A DNA stretch of 26,259 nucleotides from a virus: IMG/VR virus record IMGVR_UViG_3300027833_001802, positions 1 to 26,259 of that record; one strand, written 5' to 3'. The position numbers were made by a program, and so were the translations under genes. The notes below the pieces were generated by a model. It was not told the DNA's origin. It was given only the letters and a program-made list of their open reading frames with translations, and ran no database searches. Below are positions 8,483 through 14,960 of this stretch, one piece after another. The stretch's first letter is position 1. Every line of letters begins with the position of its first letter.

Positions 8483-8503
8483 AGGGGACGCAATGCGTCC
8501 CTT
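8483..8503 (+). terminator. GC-rich hairpin after the subtilase gene
   Basis: Arms 8485-8491 (GGGACGC) and 8495-8501 (GCGTCCC) pair perfectly around a 3-nt loop, extended by one G-U and one A-T pair. It is much more GC-rich than its surroundings. Only a short T-poor tract follows, so termination may be weak, or the hairpin may protect the 3' end of the transcript. Confidence 0.6.
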
Positions 8504-8521
8504 AGTCATGAGAGCAGTACA

Positions 8522-8962
8522 ATGGATAATGAACAGATAGTAGGATTCACATGTAGCACGTTTGACTTATGTCACTCTGGGCATATACAAATGTTACGTG
8601 ATGCTAAAGATCAATGTGATTATTTAATATGTGGTTTACAAATAGATCCTACGATTGATAGAGCAGATAAGAATGCTCCTATACAGACAGTGGTAGAACG
8701 ATATGCGCAGTTGCAAGCAGTAAAGTATGTAGATGAAATCATACCATATTCTACAGAGCAAGACCTAGAAGATATATTAGAGATGTATAGTATTGATATT
8801 CGTATTTTGGGTGAAGAATATAGAAACAAAGAATTCACTGGTAAAGATATATGTAGTAGACGTAGTATACAGTTATTTTTTAACAACCGTGATCATCGGT
8901 TCTCAAGTAGTGGGTTACGTCAGCGTGTGTCAGATCGTCAACAATCAAACAAGAAGAAATAG
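8522..8962 (+). CDS. cytidylyltransferase-family nucleotidyltransferase (TagD-like)
   Basis: A 146-aa protein of the small nucleotidyltransferase group that includes glycerol-3-phosphate cytidylyltransferase. The group joins a CMP or AMP to a phosphorylated small molecule. FTCSTFDLCHSGHIQML at residues 9-25 contains the HxGH nucleotide-binding motif (H18, H21). ILGEEYRNKEFTG and the later SSSGLRQRV correspond to the C-terminal substrate and RxxSST-type motifs. Homologues are common in T4-like marine phages, where their role is unknown; teichoic acid is not expected in a Gram-negative host. The substrate cannot be assigned. The gene ends three bases before the next one, which suggests co-translation. 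Confidence 0.8.
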   Translation: MDNEQIVGFTCSTFDLCHSGHIQMLRDAKDQCDYLICGLQIDPTIDRADKNAPIQTVVERYAQLQAVKYVDEIIPYSTEQDLEDILEMYSIDIRILGEEYRNKEFTGKDICSRRSIQLFFNNRDHRFSSSGLRQRVSDRQQSNKKK

Positions 8963-8965
8963 ACT

Positions 8966-9589
8966 ATGAAAATTAAAATTGGAAATTACCCTAGTCGGTT
9001 AACATGTGATATACATACAAGACATATGGAAAAGAAGTATGGGTTTATGTATGCTGATATTAATAACGCACCCACTCGCTTTGATAACTTTGTAGAAGTT
9101 ATTGAAGATAGGATGCAAAGTGTGTACAATGTGTTTAACTGGGTATGGTTTGATAGACGCAAGCGGAAGATTAATGTACACATAGACAGATGGGATACGT
9201 GGAGCATGGATAATACGATTGCTCATATTATCTTGCCTATGCTTGTGCAACTTAAAAGAGATAAACATTGCGCACCTAATGTGTCTAACGCAGATGTACC
9301 TAAAGAACTACGGGCTAGTAAGAAGCAGATCAAATCATATGGCAAAGGTAAAACAGATACAAAGTACTTTAAGCGTTGGGATTGGATACTAGATGAAATG
9401 ATTTGGGCGTTCAATCAAAAGTGTCGTGATGATTGGGAAAGTGATTACTACAATTATGAAGAAGATGATACAGCACAATTTGGATTGAAACTTGTATGGG
9501 AAGATAGAGAGGGACAAAACGCACATCAATTACGCATGTCAAATGGATTCCGTTTGTTTGGTGTATACTTTGAAAATCTATGGGATTGA
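8966..9589 (+). CDS. conserved phage protein of unknown function (207 aa)
   Basis: The function is not known. I recognise the type from other marine T4-like phages by the block DRWDTWSMDNTIAHII at residues 74-89 and the tryptophan-rich WILDEMIWAFNQ at 140-151, followed by an acidic Tyr/Glu/Asp segment. It has no signal peptide, membrane segment or recognisable catalytic motif. It lies directly between the cytidylyltransferase and gp4, and ends one base before the gp4 start. The setting beside a head-completion gene makes a virion or assembly role possible, but nothing in the sequence shows it. Confidence 0.78.
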   Translation: MKIKIGNYPSRLTCDIHTRHMEKKYGFMYADINNAPTRFDNFVEVIEDRMQSVYNVFNWVWFDRRKRKINVHIDRWDTWSMDNTIAHIILPMLVQLKRDKHCAPNVSNADVPKELRASKKQIKSYGKGKTDTKYFKRWDWILDEMIWAFNQKCRDDWESDYYNYEEDDTAQFGLKLVWEDREGQNAHQLRMSNGFRLFGVYFENLWD

Positions 9590-9590
9590 T

Positions 9591-9965
9591 ATGAAGAATA
9601 CAGCAATTAGGGGTCGTTATAAACCTAAGAATAAAAACAAGTATAATGGCAACATTAAAAAAATAACATATCGATCTATGTGGGAAAGGAGATTTATGTT
9701 ATATTGTGATCGTTCTCCCAACATTATTAAATGGTGTTCTGAAGAATTACACATCCCATATGTTTCCCCAAAAGATGATAAGTGGCATAATTATTATCCA
9801 GATTTTACTGTTTCTCTCGCTGATGGAAGAACGATAGTTGTTGAAATTAAGCCTCATTATCAAACTAATTGGAATGTGAATAAGTCAAAGTGGAAAGCAG
9901 CAAGAGTATACTGTGATGATAATTCATATGAATTTGTTGTATTAACTGAGAAGGAATTATTTTGA
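9591..9965 (+). CDS. 4: head completion protein / nuclease, T4 gp4-like
   Basis: A 124-aa homologue of T4 gp4, needed to finish DNA-filled heads before tail attachment. Shared features are GRYKPKNKNKY at residues 8-18, the block YRSMWERRFMLYCDRSPNI at 27-45, IPYVSPKDDKW at 55-65, YPDF at 69-72 and VVEIKPH at 83-89. Together E32, D71, E85 and K87 form a PD-(D/E)XK-type nuclease site like that of TnsA N-terminal domains. The ATG at 9591 follows the upstream stop immediately; an upstream in-frame ATG at 9492 would lie inside the previous gene and adds residues foreign to the family. T4 gp4 is somewhat longer (about 150 aa) because of a Lys-rich insertion that is reduced here. Confidence 0.88.
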   Translation: MKNTAIRGRYKPKNKNKYNGNIKKITYRSMWERRFMLYCDRSPNIIKWCSEELHIPYVSPKDDKWHNYYPDFTVSLADGRTIVVEIKPHYQTNWNVNKSKWKAARVYCDDNSYEFVVLTEKELF

Positions 9966-10192
9966 GTTTAAAAATTTCAATAAGAAATCGAATATATAAA
10001 GATGAAGATATATATGTGTGTGTCGCATGTGATGGTATGTACACAATAGAAATGATAGATGCACATCTTGAAACGTGCAAGAATATGGATGCCTTTTTAG
10101 CCAAACGTGCAGCAGACGCAGAAGAAGAAGATGAATCAAGTGAAGAAGATGAATCAAGTGAAGAAGATGAATCAAGTGAAGAAGATGAATAA
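9962..10192 (+). CDS. small C2HC zinc-finger-like protein with DESSEE repeats (76 aa, TTG start)
   Basis: Not a named family. Residues 17-40 contain CVACDGMYTIEMIDAHLETC, a CxxC...HxxxC pattern likely to bind one zinc ion. The C-terminal 25 residues are almost wholly acidic, with three and a half copies of DESSEE. No ATG is available at the front. The TTG at 9962 follows AAGGA at 9951-9955 with six-base spacing and overlaps the gp4 stop by four bases, which supports coupled translation. Zinc finger plus acidic tail suggests a nucleic-acid or protein adaptor, but this is a guess. Confidence 0.68.
   Translation: MSLKISIRNRIYKDEDIYVCVACDGMYTIEMIDAHLETCKNMDAFLAKRAADAEEEDESSEEDESSEEDESSEEDE
10134..10189 (+). 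repeat. 18-bp tandem repeat encoding the DESSEE tail
   Basis: About three copies of an 18-bp unit (GATGAATCAAGTGAAGAA) lie in tandem. The unit is a whole number of codons, so copy-number change by slippage lengthens or shortens the acidic tail without a frameshift. Each unit also carries an ATG in the frame of the next gene. Confidence 0.85.
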
Positions 10193-10322
10193 AAAACGCA
10201 GTCTAGCAGAATTAGATAATATTATAGACGAAATTATTTCCCATAATCCTGAATGGGTTAAAGAAATTGACAAAATAATTAAGGAACAGTTAGATGAAGA
10301 TTCGGAAACGAAAGATATTTAG
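10185..10322 (+). CDS. small protein of unknown function (45 aa)
   Basis: Not recognised. The ATG at 10185 overlaps the end of the zinc-finger gene by eight bases in another frame. The peptide begins MNKKRSLAELDNIIDEII and is predicted helical and amphipathic. Reading further upstream in this frame only gives Lys/Met/Gln repeats produced by the DESSEE tract, so the shorter start is preferred. There is no strong ribosome site of its own; translation may depend on the upstream gene. It is real only if translational coupling works, hence moderate confidence. Confidence 0.5.
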   Translation: MNKKRSLAELDNIIDEIISHNPEWVKEIDKIIKEQLDEDSETKDI

Positions 10323-10473
10323 GTATGTAATAGATACATCTGATGCAATTAATTTTTGGTTTCAAGATAAGTTTAACTTGAATCCTAAACGAACAGTGTT
10401 AGAAAAGAAACAAGACTTAGTAACATTAAAAGAATTAGATGCTACCATTGGCAAATCGTTAGGCATAAAATAA
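10294..10473 (+). CDS. small basic protein of unknown function (59 aa)
   Basis: Not recognised. The ATG at 10294 has AAGGA at 10281-10285, eight bases upstream, and the frame runs 59 codons to a TAA at 10471-10473. It overlaps the previous small gene by 29 bases. The start MKIRKRKIFRYVIDTSD is strongly basic, and the C-terminal half (DLVTLKELDATIGKSLGIK) looks helical. It fills what would otherwise be a 160-base gap before mazG, which supports a real gene. Confidence 0.6.
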   Translation: MKIRKRKIFRYVIDTSDAINFWFQDKFNLNPKRTVLEKKQDLVTLKELDATIGKSLGIK

Positions 10474-10485
10474 AAGAGATAGTTT

Positions 10486-10761
10486 ATGAATAAAGAACAA
10501 ATAAAAGAATTGATGGTTATCACAGCAGAAGAATGTGGTGAATTGACACAGGCGTGTTGTAAGATATATCGCTGGGATATAGACAGTATCTATGCAGATG
10601 GTTCAAACAGACAAAGGTTGATTGATGAAGCAGGCGATGTTATGGCGATGATTTCTTTAATGGTTGAAAATGATCTATTGACAGAAAAAGAATTAGATGA
10701 TAGAATACATTATAAGAAATGTAAATTAAAAGAGTGGAGTAGTTTGTTTGATGAAACTTAG
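10486..10761 (+). CDS. mazG: MazG-like nucleotide pyrophosphohydrolase
   Basis: A 91-aa all-alpha NTP pyrophosphohydrolase of the MazG-like group, which splits (d)NTPs or (p)ppGpp-type nucleotides to monophosphates. The metal-binding motif is visible as AEECGEL at residues 14-20 (E15, E16, E19) and LIDEAGDVMAM at 45-55 (E48, D51), the EExxE...ExxD signature. Length fits single-domain phage MazG. The last codons overlap the start of queE by 11 bases, so the two are coupled. Phage MazG proteins are thought to lower an alarmone or aberrant nucleotides during infection; the substrate here is not known. Confidence 0.85.
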   Translation: MNKEQIKELMVITAEECGELTQACCKIYRWDIDSIYADGSNRQRLIDEAGDVMAMISLMVENDLLTEKELDDRIHYKKCKLKEWSSLFDET

Positions 10762-11635
10762 ATACAGTGAAGCATTTTATTCACTTCAAGGTGAAGGTAA
10801 ATTCGTAGGCGTACCTAGTGTATTCTTGCGTACTTTTGGTTGTAATTTTAGATGCAAATCGTTCTCAATGTCAAGTGAAGAACGTGAGGCTGTTAAAGAC
10901 GAGCGATACAACCCAGAAGTAAAGAAATTGATTGAAGATGGTGTACATATAAAGGCTACGCTATTAGAAGACTTGCCTATCATTCATACAGGATGTGACA
11001 CATACGCAAGCATCTATCCTGAGTTCAAGCATTTGATGTTTGATAGAACAGTAGATGAAGTAGTTGATCACTTATTATCGTTAACACCAAATGGTAAGTG
11101 GACTATGGATAACGGACAAGACATTCATCTAGTGATTACTGGTGGTGAGCCGTTGTTAGCATGGCAACGTATGTATGTGGAATTACTAGAACATGCACGT
11201 ATGAAAGACTTGTGTAATATTACGTTTGAAACAAATACAACGCAATTGTTACATGATGATTTCTATGAATACTTAGAAAATAAAGATACGTTAAAAGTTA
11301 CATGGAGTTGTTCACCTAAATTATCTGTTAGTGGCGAAGTGAGAGAAGATGCTATTAAGACTGATGTTGCAGCACAGTATATGAGTGTCGCAGATAGCAA
11401 TTTCTATCTCAAATTTGTAGTATCAAATGCAGCAGATGTTGATGAAGTAGATGAAGTAGTCGCAGAGTATCGCAAGAGTTATGTTAATTGTCCTGTGTAT
11501 CTGATGCCGATTGGTGGTCGTTCAGAAGAGTACAATCTATCAGTACAAGATATTGCACAGTTAGCATTAGACAAAGGTTATAGATTTAGCCCAAGATTGC
11601 ACATAGATTTATATGGTAATAATTGGGGCACATAA
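10751..11635 (+). CDS. queE: 7-carboxy-7-deazaguanine synthase, phage-type QueE
   Basis: A radical SAM enzyme that turns 6-carboxytetrahydropterin into 7-carboxy-7-deazaguanine, the third step of preQ0 synthesis. The N-terminus has SLQGEGKFVGVPSVFLRTFG (residues 11-30), the QueE signature, followed by CNFRC (C31, C35). The third cluster cysteine of the usual CxxxCxxC is replaced by Phe. A conserved-looking TGCDTYAS block supplies C82 after an insertion of about 45 residues. GGEP at 131-134 is the SAM-binding motif. At 294 aa it is longer than E. coli QueE (223 aa). GGAG at 10736-10739 supports the ATG at 10751; a TTG directly before it is an unnecessary extension. It lies between mazG and metK, and metK would supply its SAM cofactor. 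Confidence 0.87.
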   Translation: MKLRYSEAFYSLQGEGKFVGVPSVFLRTFGCNFRCKSFSMSSEEREAVKDERYNPEVKKLIEDGVHIKATLLEDLPIIHTGCDTYASIYPEFKHLMFDRTVDEVVDHLLSLTPNGKWTMDNGQDIHLVITGGEPLLAWQRMYVELLEHARMKDLCNITFETNTTQLLHDDFYEYLENKDTLKVTWSCSPKLSVSGEVREDAIKTDVAAQYMSVADSNFYLKFVVSNAADVDEVDEVVAEYRKSYVNCPVYLMPIGGRSEEYNLSVQDIAQLALDKGYRFSPRLHIDLYGNNWGT

Positions 11636-11638
11636 ATA
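11631..11638 (+). promoter_or_regulatory. T4-type late promoter box before metK
   Basis: CATAAATA, one base from the T4 late consensus TATAAATA, lies 25 bases before the metK start and overlaps the end of queE. Four similar boxes occur before other genes in this window. Confidence 0.5.
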
Positions 11639-11662
11639 TTACAAGTATTTAAATGGAGAATT

Positions 11663-12760
11663 ATGAATAATTATATTTTTACAAGTGAAAGTGTTAGTGA
11701 AGGTCATCCAGACAAAGTCGCAGATCAGATTTCAGATGCGTTAGTTGATGCAGGTTTCAAATCAGGTAATGAAACAACTCGTATTGCAATTGAAACATTG
11801 GTAACTACCAATATGGTTACAGTAGCAGGAGAAGTCAAAAATTTCAATTTAACCACAGAAGAAGTAGAACAGGTAATTCGTGATACTGTTTGTAAAATTG
11901 GTTATGAGCAAGAAGGTTTTAATTGGAAAACTCTACAGATACATAATGTTATTCATTCACAAAGTGATGATATTGCACTAGGTACAGATGATTTTGGTGC
12001 AGGCGATCAAGGTATCATGTTTGGTTATGCATGTAATGACAATGATGCATATCTACCAGCACCGATTTATTATTCACATGAAATTCTAAAACGATTAAAG
12101 CAAGTAAAAGAAGCAGAATCATTCGATAAAGTATTAGGTCCTGATGCTAAGGCACAAGTGTCAGTCAAATATATTGACAATAAAGTATCTCGTATTGATC
12201 AGGTAGTTATTTCAACACAGCATGTCGATGGTCGTTACCAAGATGCGTGTGATATTGCTAGACATGTAGGCGATATTGTATTGCATGGTTTAATTGATAA
12301 AGATACTGTGTGGCATATCAATCCTACAGGTAATTTTGTTATTGGTGGACCCGATGGTGACACTGGACTCACTGGTCGTAAGATCATTGTAGATACCTAT
12401 GGTGGTTTTGCTCCGCATGGTGGTGGTGCATTTAGTGGTAAAGATCCTACTAAAGTAGATCGTAGTGCAGCATACATGTCGCGTTGGTTGGCAAAGAATG
12501 TGGTGGCAAGTGGTTGGACTACATGGTGTCAGATTCAATTGAGTTATGCTATAGGTGTTAAAGAACCTACTAGTATATACATTCATAGTGATGGTGACAA
12601 TAGTAAAATTGAGTCATTCATTCGTGAAAATATTGATTTAACACCAAAGGGTATTATTGATAGATTTGATTTATTTAACTTTAATGAGTATAGCAAGAAC
12701 TGTGTTTATGGTCATTTTGGAAACAAAAATGTCCCATGGGAAAAGATAGGTTGGGAATAG
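11663..12760 (+). CDS. metK: S-adenosylmethionine synthetase
   Basis: Makes S-adenosylmethionine from methionine and ATP. The 365-aa protein is complete and easily recognised. It has SEGHPDKVADQISDA at residues 12-26, FGAGDQGIMFGYA around 112-124, PTGNFVIGGPDGDTGLTGRK around 215-234, and the metal- and phosphate-binding loop HGGGAFSGKDPTKVDRSAAY around 253-272. The C-terminal YGHFG is present. It is about 20 residues shorter than E. coli MetK (384 aa), with all catalytic motifs intact. GGAG at 11655-11658 supports the start. A phage-encoded MetK would feed Dam, QueE and the radical SAM protein in this window, or offset SAM limitation in the host. Confidence 0.96.
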   Translation: MNNYIFTSESVSEGHPDKVADQISDALVDAGFKSGNETTRIAIETLVTTNMVTVAGEVKNFNLTTEEVEQVIRDTVCKIGYEQEGFNWKTLQIHNVIHSQSDDIALGTDDFGAGDQGIMFGYACNDNDAYLPAPIYYSHEILKRLKQVKEAESFDKVLGPDAKAQVSVKYIDNKVSRIDQVVISTQHVDGRYQDACDIARHVGDIVLHGLIDKDTVWHINPTGNFVIGGPDGDTGLTGRKIIVDTYGGFAPHGGGAFSGKDPTKVDRSAAYMSRWLAKNVVASGWTTWCQIQLSYAIGVKEPTSIYIHSDGDNSKIESFIRENIDLTPKGIIDRFDLFNFNEYSKNCVYGHFGNKNVPWEKIGWE

Positions 12761-12799
12761 TTCTCAATCTATAATAGTATAATATAAAAAGAGGTAGTA

Positions 12800-13075
12800 A
12801 TGTTTAAATTTTTAAAACAGTTATTTAGCAGTTCATCTAGTGGTTCTGATGTAACTACTAAAGAGAAAGCAACCGCAAGAAATGAACCATATGTCAATGT
12901 TGTGAAAGTGAATATTGATAAAGATAAGCCTTCTGATGGATATTTTGAACTAGAATGGAATCAAGTATTCATTCGTCAATTGATGGATGCTGGTTATTCT
13001 GGTGAAAATGAAGAAGAAATTATTGATCAATGGTTTACTGCATTATGTAGTAGTGTCTCTGAGCAAGAATATTAA
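12800..13075 (+). CDS. conserved phage protein of unknown function (91 aa)
   Basis: The function is unknown. The N-terminus MFKFLKQLFSSSSSG is an amphipathic hydrophobic/serine segment, too short and uncharged for a clear signal peptide. The body includes NEPYVNVVKVNIDKDKPSDG and YFELEWNQVFIRQLMDAGY, then a Glu-rich helix and DQWFTALC. I recall similar small proteins in marine T4-like phages, but without a role. AGAGG just before the ATG supports the start. It follows metK after a 39-base AT-rich gap and precedes the RNase H promoter. Confidence 0.72.
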   Translation: MFKFLKQLFSSSSSGSDVTTKEKATARNEPYVNVVKVNIDKDKPSDGYFELEWNQVFIRQLMDAGYSGENEEEIIDQWFTALCSSVSEQEY

Positions 13076-13088
13076 TATCATAAATCCC

Positions 13089-13117
13089 TTGACAACCCGA
13101 TTACAATACTGTATAAT
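13089..13117 (+). promoter_or_regulatory. sigma70-type promoter of the RNase H gene
   Basis: TTGACA at 13089-13094 and TATAAT at 13112-13117 are both perfect matches with a 17-bp spacer, 35 bases before the start codon. Confidence 0.88.
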
Positions 13118-13152
13118 TAGTTTATTATATTGAATCATAGAGAAGACAAGAA

Positions 13153-14142
13153 ATGAGTAATACATATCTTTTAGTAGACGCAATGCACATGTTTCACCGA
13201 GCAAAGCACGTAGTACGTGGTGACGATATGAGCATGAAGATTGGAATGGCATTCCATATTATGTTTAATAGTATCAACAAAGTATGGCGTGAGCAGAACG
13301 GCACGCATGTAGTAATGTGCTTAGAGGGGCGTAGTTGGCGTAAAGACTTCTATGCACCTTACAAGCGTAATCGTGCTGAACTACGTGCAAAGAAGTCGGT
13401 ACAAGAACAGCGTGACGATAGTGAGTTCTTTGAAGCATATGAACATTTTCAAGATTTCGTAACTAACAAAACAAATATGACTTGTCTTCGTCATGAAGAA
13501 TGTGAGGCTGATGATTTTGTTGCTCGTTGGATTCAGAATCATCCTGATGATAAGCATGTAATTGTAAGTGGTGATTCAGATTTCTATCAATTGCTTGCAC
13601 CAAATGTTACTCAATACAATGGTATCACTGACAACTTAATCAGGTTAGATGGTATTGTAGATGGTAATGGTCGTCCTGTTAAAGACAAGAAGACTAATGA
13701 GCAAAAGATGCCTGGTGATCCTAAATGGTTATTGTTTGAAAAGTGTGTGCGTGGTGATACCGCAGACAACATCTTTAGTGCATATCCTGGCGTGCGCAAG
13801 AAAGGTAGTAAAAATAAGATTGGTCTAGAAGAAGCATTTGCTGATAAAGAAACACAAGGTTTCAATTGGAACAACTTTATGTTGCAGCGTTGGACCGATC
13901 ATAATGGTGATGAACATCGTGTACTTGATGATTATACACGCAATCTAGCATTAATTGATTTGACTGCGCAGCCTGACAATATCAAAGAAGCATTAGATGG
14001 TGCTATTGTTGAGCAAGTTCAGACTCCTGCAATTGGTCAAGTTGGATTACATTTTATGAAATTCTGTGGTCAGTGGGATCTTGAACGTATTGGACAAGAT
14101 GCAACGACTCATGCGATTTATTTGGCTGCCGCTTATAAATAA
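13153..14142 (+). CDS. rnh: RNase H / 5'-3' exonuclease (FEN family), T4 Rnh-like
   Basis: A 329-aa flap-endonuclease-family protein that removes RNA primers and short 5' flaps during lagging-strand synthesis. The acidic metal-binding residues are in place: D9 in LLVDAMHMFHRA, E118, D120 and D121 in ECEADDF, D141 and D143 in SGDSDF, and D202 and D205 in GDTADN. YKRNR at 70-74 is the basic patch near the helical arch. The usual FDG Asp is replaced by Glu in CLEGRSWR (E58), a conservative change. Length is close to T4 RNase H (305 aa). It is transcribed from its own consensus promoter, which fits early replication use. Confidence 0.88.
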   Translation: MSNTYLLVDAMHMFHRAKHVVRGDDMSMKIGMAFHIMFNSINKVWREQNGTHVVMCLEGRSWRKDFYAPYKRNRAELRAKKSVQEQRDDSEFFEAYEHFQDFVTNKTNMTCLRHEECEADDFVARWIQNHPDDKHVIVSGDSDFYQLLAPNVTQYNGITDNLIRLDGIVDGNGRPVKDKKTNEQKMPGDPKWLLFEKCVRGDTADNIFSAYPGVRKKGSKNKIGLEEAFADKETQGFNWNNFMLQRWTDHNGDEHRVLDDYTRNLALIDLTAQPDNIKEALDGAIVEQVQTPAIGQVGLHFMKFCGQWDLERIGQDATTHAIYLAAAYK

Positions 14143-14185
14143 TTGATTAATTAACCTGTTAAGTGTCTCTATTTTATTCTTATAC

Positions 14186-14193
14186 GATAAATA
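14186..14193 (+). promoter_or_regulatory. T4-type late promoter box before the 14246 gene
   Basis: GATAAATA lies in the 103-base gap behind RNase H, 52 bases before the next start. It is followed by ACATAGTATATAAT, similar to the sequence after the boxes at 21546 and 23216. Confidence 0.5.
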
Positions 14194-14245
14194 ACATAGT
14201 ATATAATGAATAATACGAAGTACCATATGGAGACATTTAACAGAA

Positions 14246-14539
14246 ATGGCAAGACCGAAACCAACGATAATAGTAGAATACGTAGATAGGAATTACAACG
14301 CAGAGCAGATATTGAAAGCAGATGCAGTGTATGCAGTATACTATAATGGTTCTCCTATTAATCTAAGATCATTGAATACATTGATCGATTATCCAGGACC
14401 AAAATATAAGAAGTCAAGTTTCCAAAATAGTGGACATGCATTCAATTTGTCTGATAGATTAAATATACTATTTAAAAGCAACTTATTTACCGTAGTTAAA
14501 TTGACAGAAGGCGAAACTATTACTCGTGGAGAAATATAG
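14246..14539 (+). CDS. conserved phage protein of unknown function (97 aa)
   Basis: The function is unknown. It is a small basic protein with the block NLRSLNTLIDYPGPKYKKSS near residues 37-56 and LSDRLNILFKSNLFTVVKLT near 69-88, which I associate with a small protein conserved in marine T4-like phages. There are no cysteines and no signal or membrane segment. GGAG at 14228-14231 is 14 bases from the ATG, a little distant. A late-type promoter box lies 52 bases upstream, suggesting expression with virion genes. Its end overlaps the next gene. Confidence 0.72.
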   Translation: MARPKPTIIVEYVDRNYNAEQILKADAVYAVYYNGSPINLRSLNTLIDYPGPKYKKSSFQNSGHAFNLSDRLNILFKSNLFTVVKLTEGETITRGEI

Positions 14540-14858
14540 TGTTGATGTAATGCAAGCACATATTGTTGCTAATTTAAATGAGGTATCTTCCGTTAAACTG
14601 ACGAATTTAGATATCTTTTATAATAAATTTACAGTACGATTAACTTCGCATGGAAAAAATAGATGTGTTAAACTATATGATAAGTGGGAATTTGTTTTAG
14701 AATCAGATTTCAATTCTGGACAACTTATTGATCTATTCAGAAAAATGAGTTTTCCATATTATCTTAGTCGTTCTAAATTGATTCTGTTTTCAGAAGAAGA
14801 TGCATTCATGGCAAAGTTAGCAGGTATAGATACTTGGCTAGAAGGTAAACAAACTTAA
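14526..14858 (+). CDS. protein of unknown function (about 102-110 aa, start uncertain)
   Basis: Not recognised. The frame opens with GTG at 14526, inside the upstream gene. The first in-frame ATG is at 14550 and would give 102 residues. Neither has an ideal ribosome site; GGAG at 14528-14531 lies between them. The body is mixed alpha/beta (NKFTVRLTSHGKNRCVKLYD, then KMSFPYYLSRSKLILFSEED) without motifs I know. It is the last gene before a strong intrinsic terminator and so ends its transcription unit. Confidence 0.65.
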   Translation: MEKYSVDVMQAHIVANLNEVSSVKLTNLDIFYNKFTVRLTSHGKNRCVKLYDKWEFVLESDFNSGQLIDLFRKMSFPYYLSRSKLILFSEEDAFMAKLAGIDTWLEGKQT

Positions 14859-14863
14859 CTTAT

Positions 14864-14889
14864 AAAGACAACTTTAGTTGTCTTTTTTT
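14864..14889 (+). terminator. intrinsic (rho-independent) terminator
   Basis: Arms AAAGACAAC (14864-14872) and GTTGTCTTT (14877-14885) pair perfectly around TTTA, and the 3' arm runs into a T-tract of seven Ts in total. It ends the unit of the two small genes and separates them from the envelope cluster. Confidence 0.9.
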
Positions 14890-14925
14890 ATGGACTTAAT
14901 TTATTAATAATATTAGTAGTTAATT

Positions 14926-14933
14926 CATAAATA
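14926..14933 (+). promoter_or_regulatory. T4-type late promoter box before the envelope cluster
   Basis: CATAAATA lies 28 bases before the ATG at 14961 and 37 bases after the terminator, so it is well placed to start a separate late transcript for the three envelope genes. Confidence 0.55.
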
Positions 14934-14960
14934 GATGTAGTTAAGGAGAAGATATTTATT

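Noticed and set aside
10107-10184. An upstream extension of the 45-aa gene with Met-Asn-Gln-Val-Lys-Lys repeats
   Set aside because: It is only the out-of-frame reading of the DESSEE repeat. The start at 10185 is more economical.
12755-12783. Two TATAAT-like boxes before the 12800 gene
   Set aside because: No matching -35 box at 16-18 bp is visible. The gap is simply AT-rich.
14134-14141. A perfect TATAAATA late-promoter box at the end of the RNase H gene
   Set aside because: It is inside the last codons of the gene and over 100 bases from the next start. The GATAAATA at 14186 is better placed, so this one may be chance.
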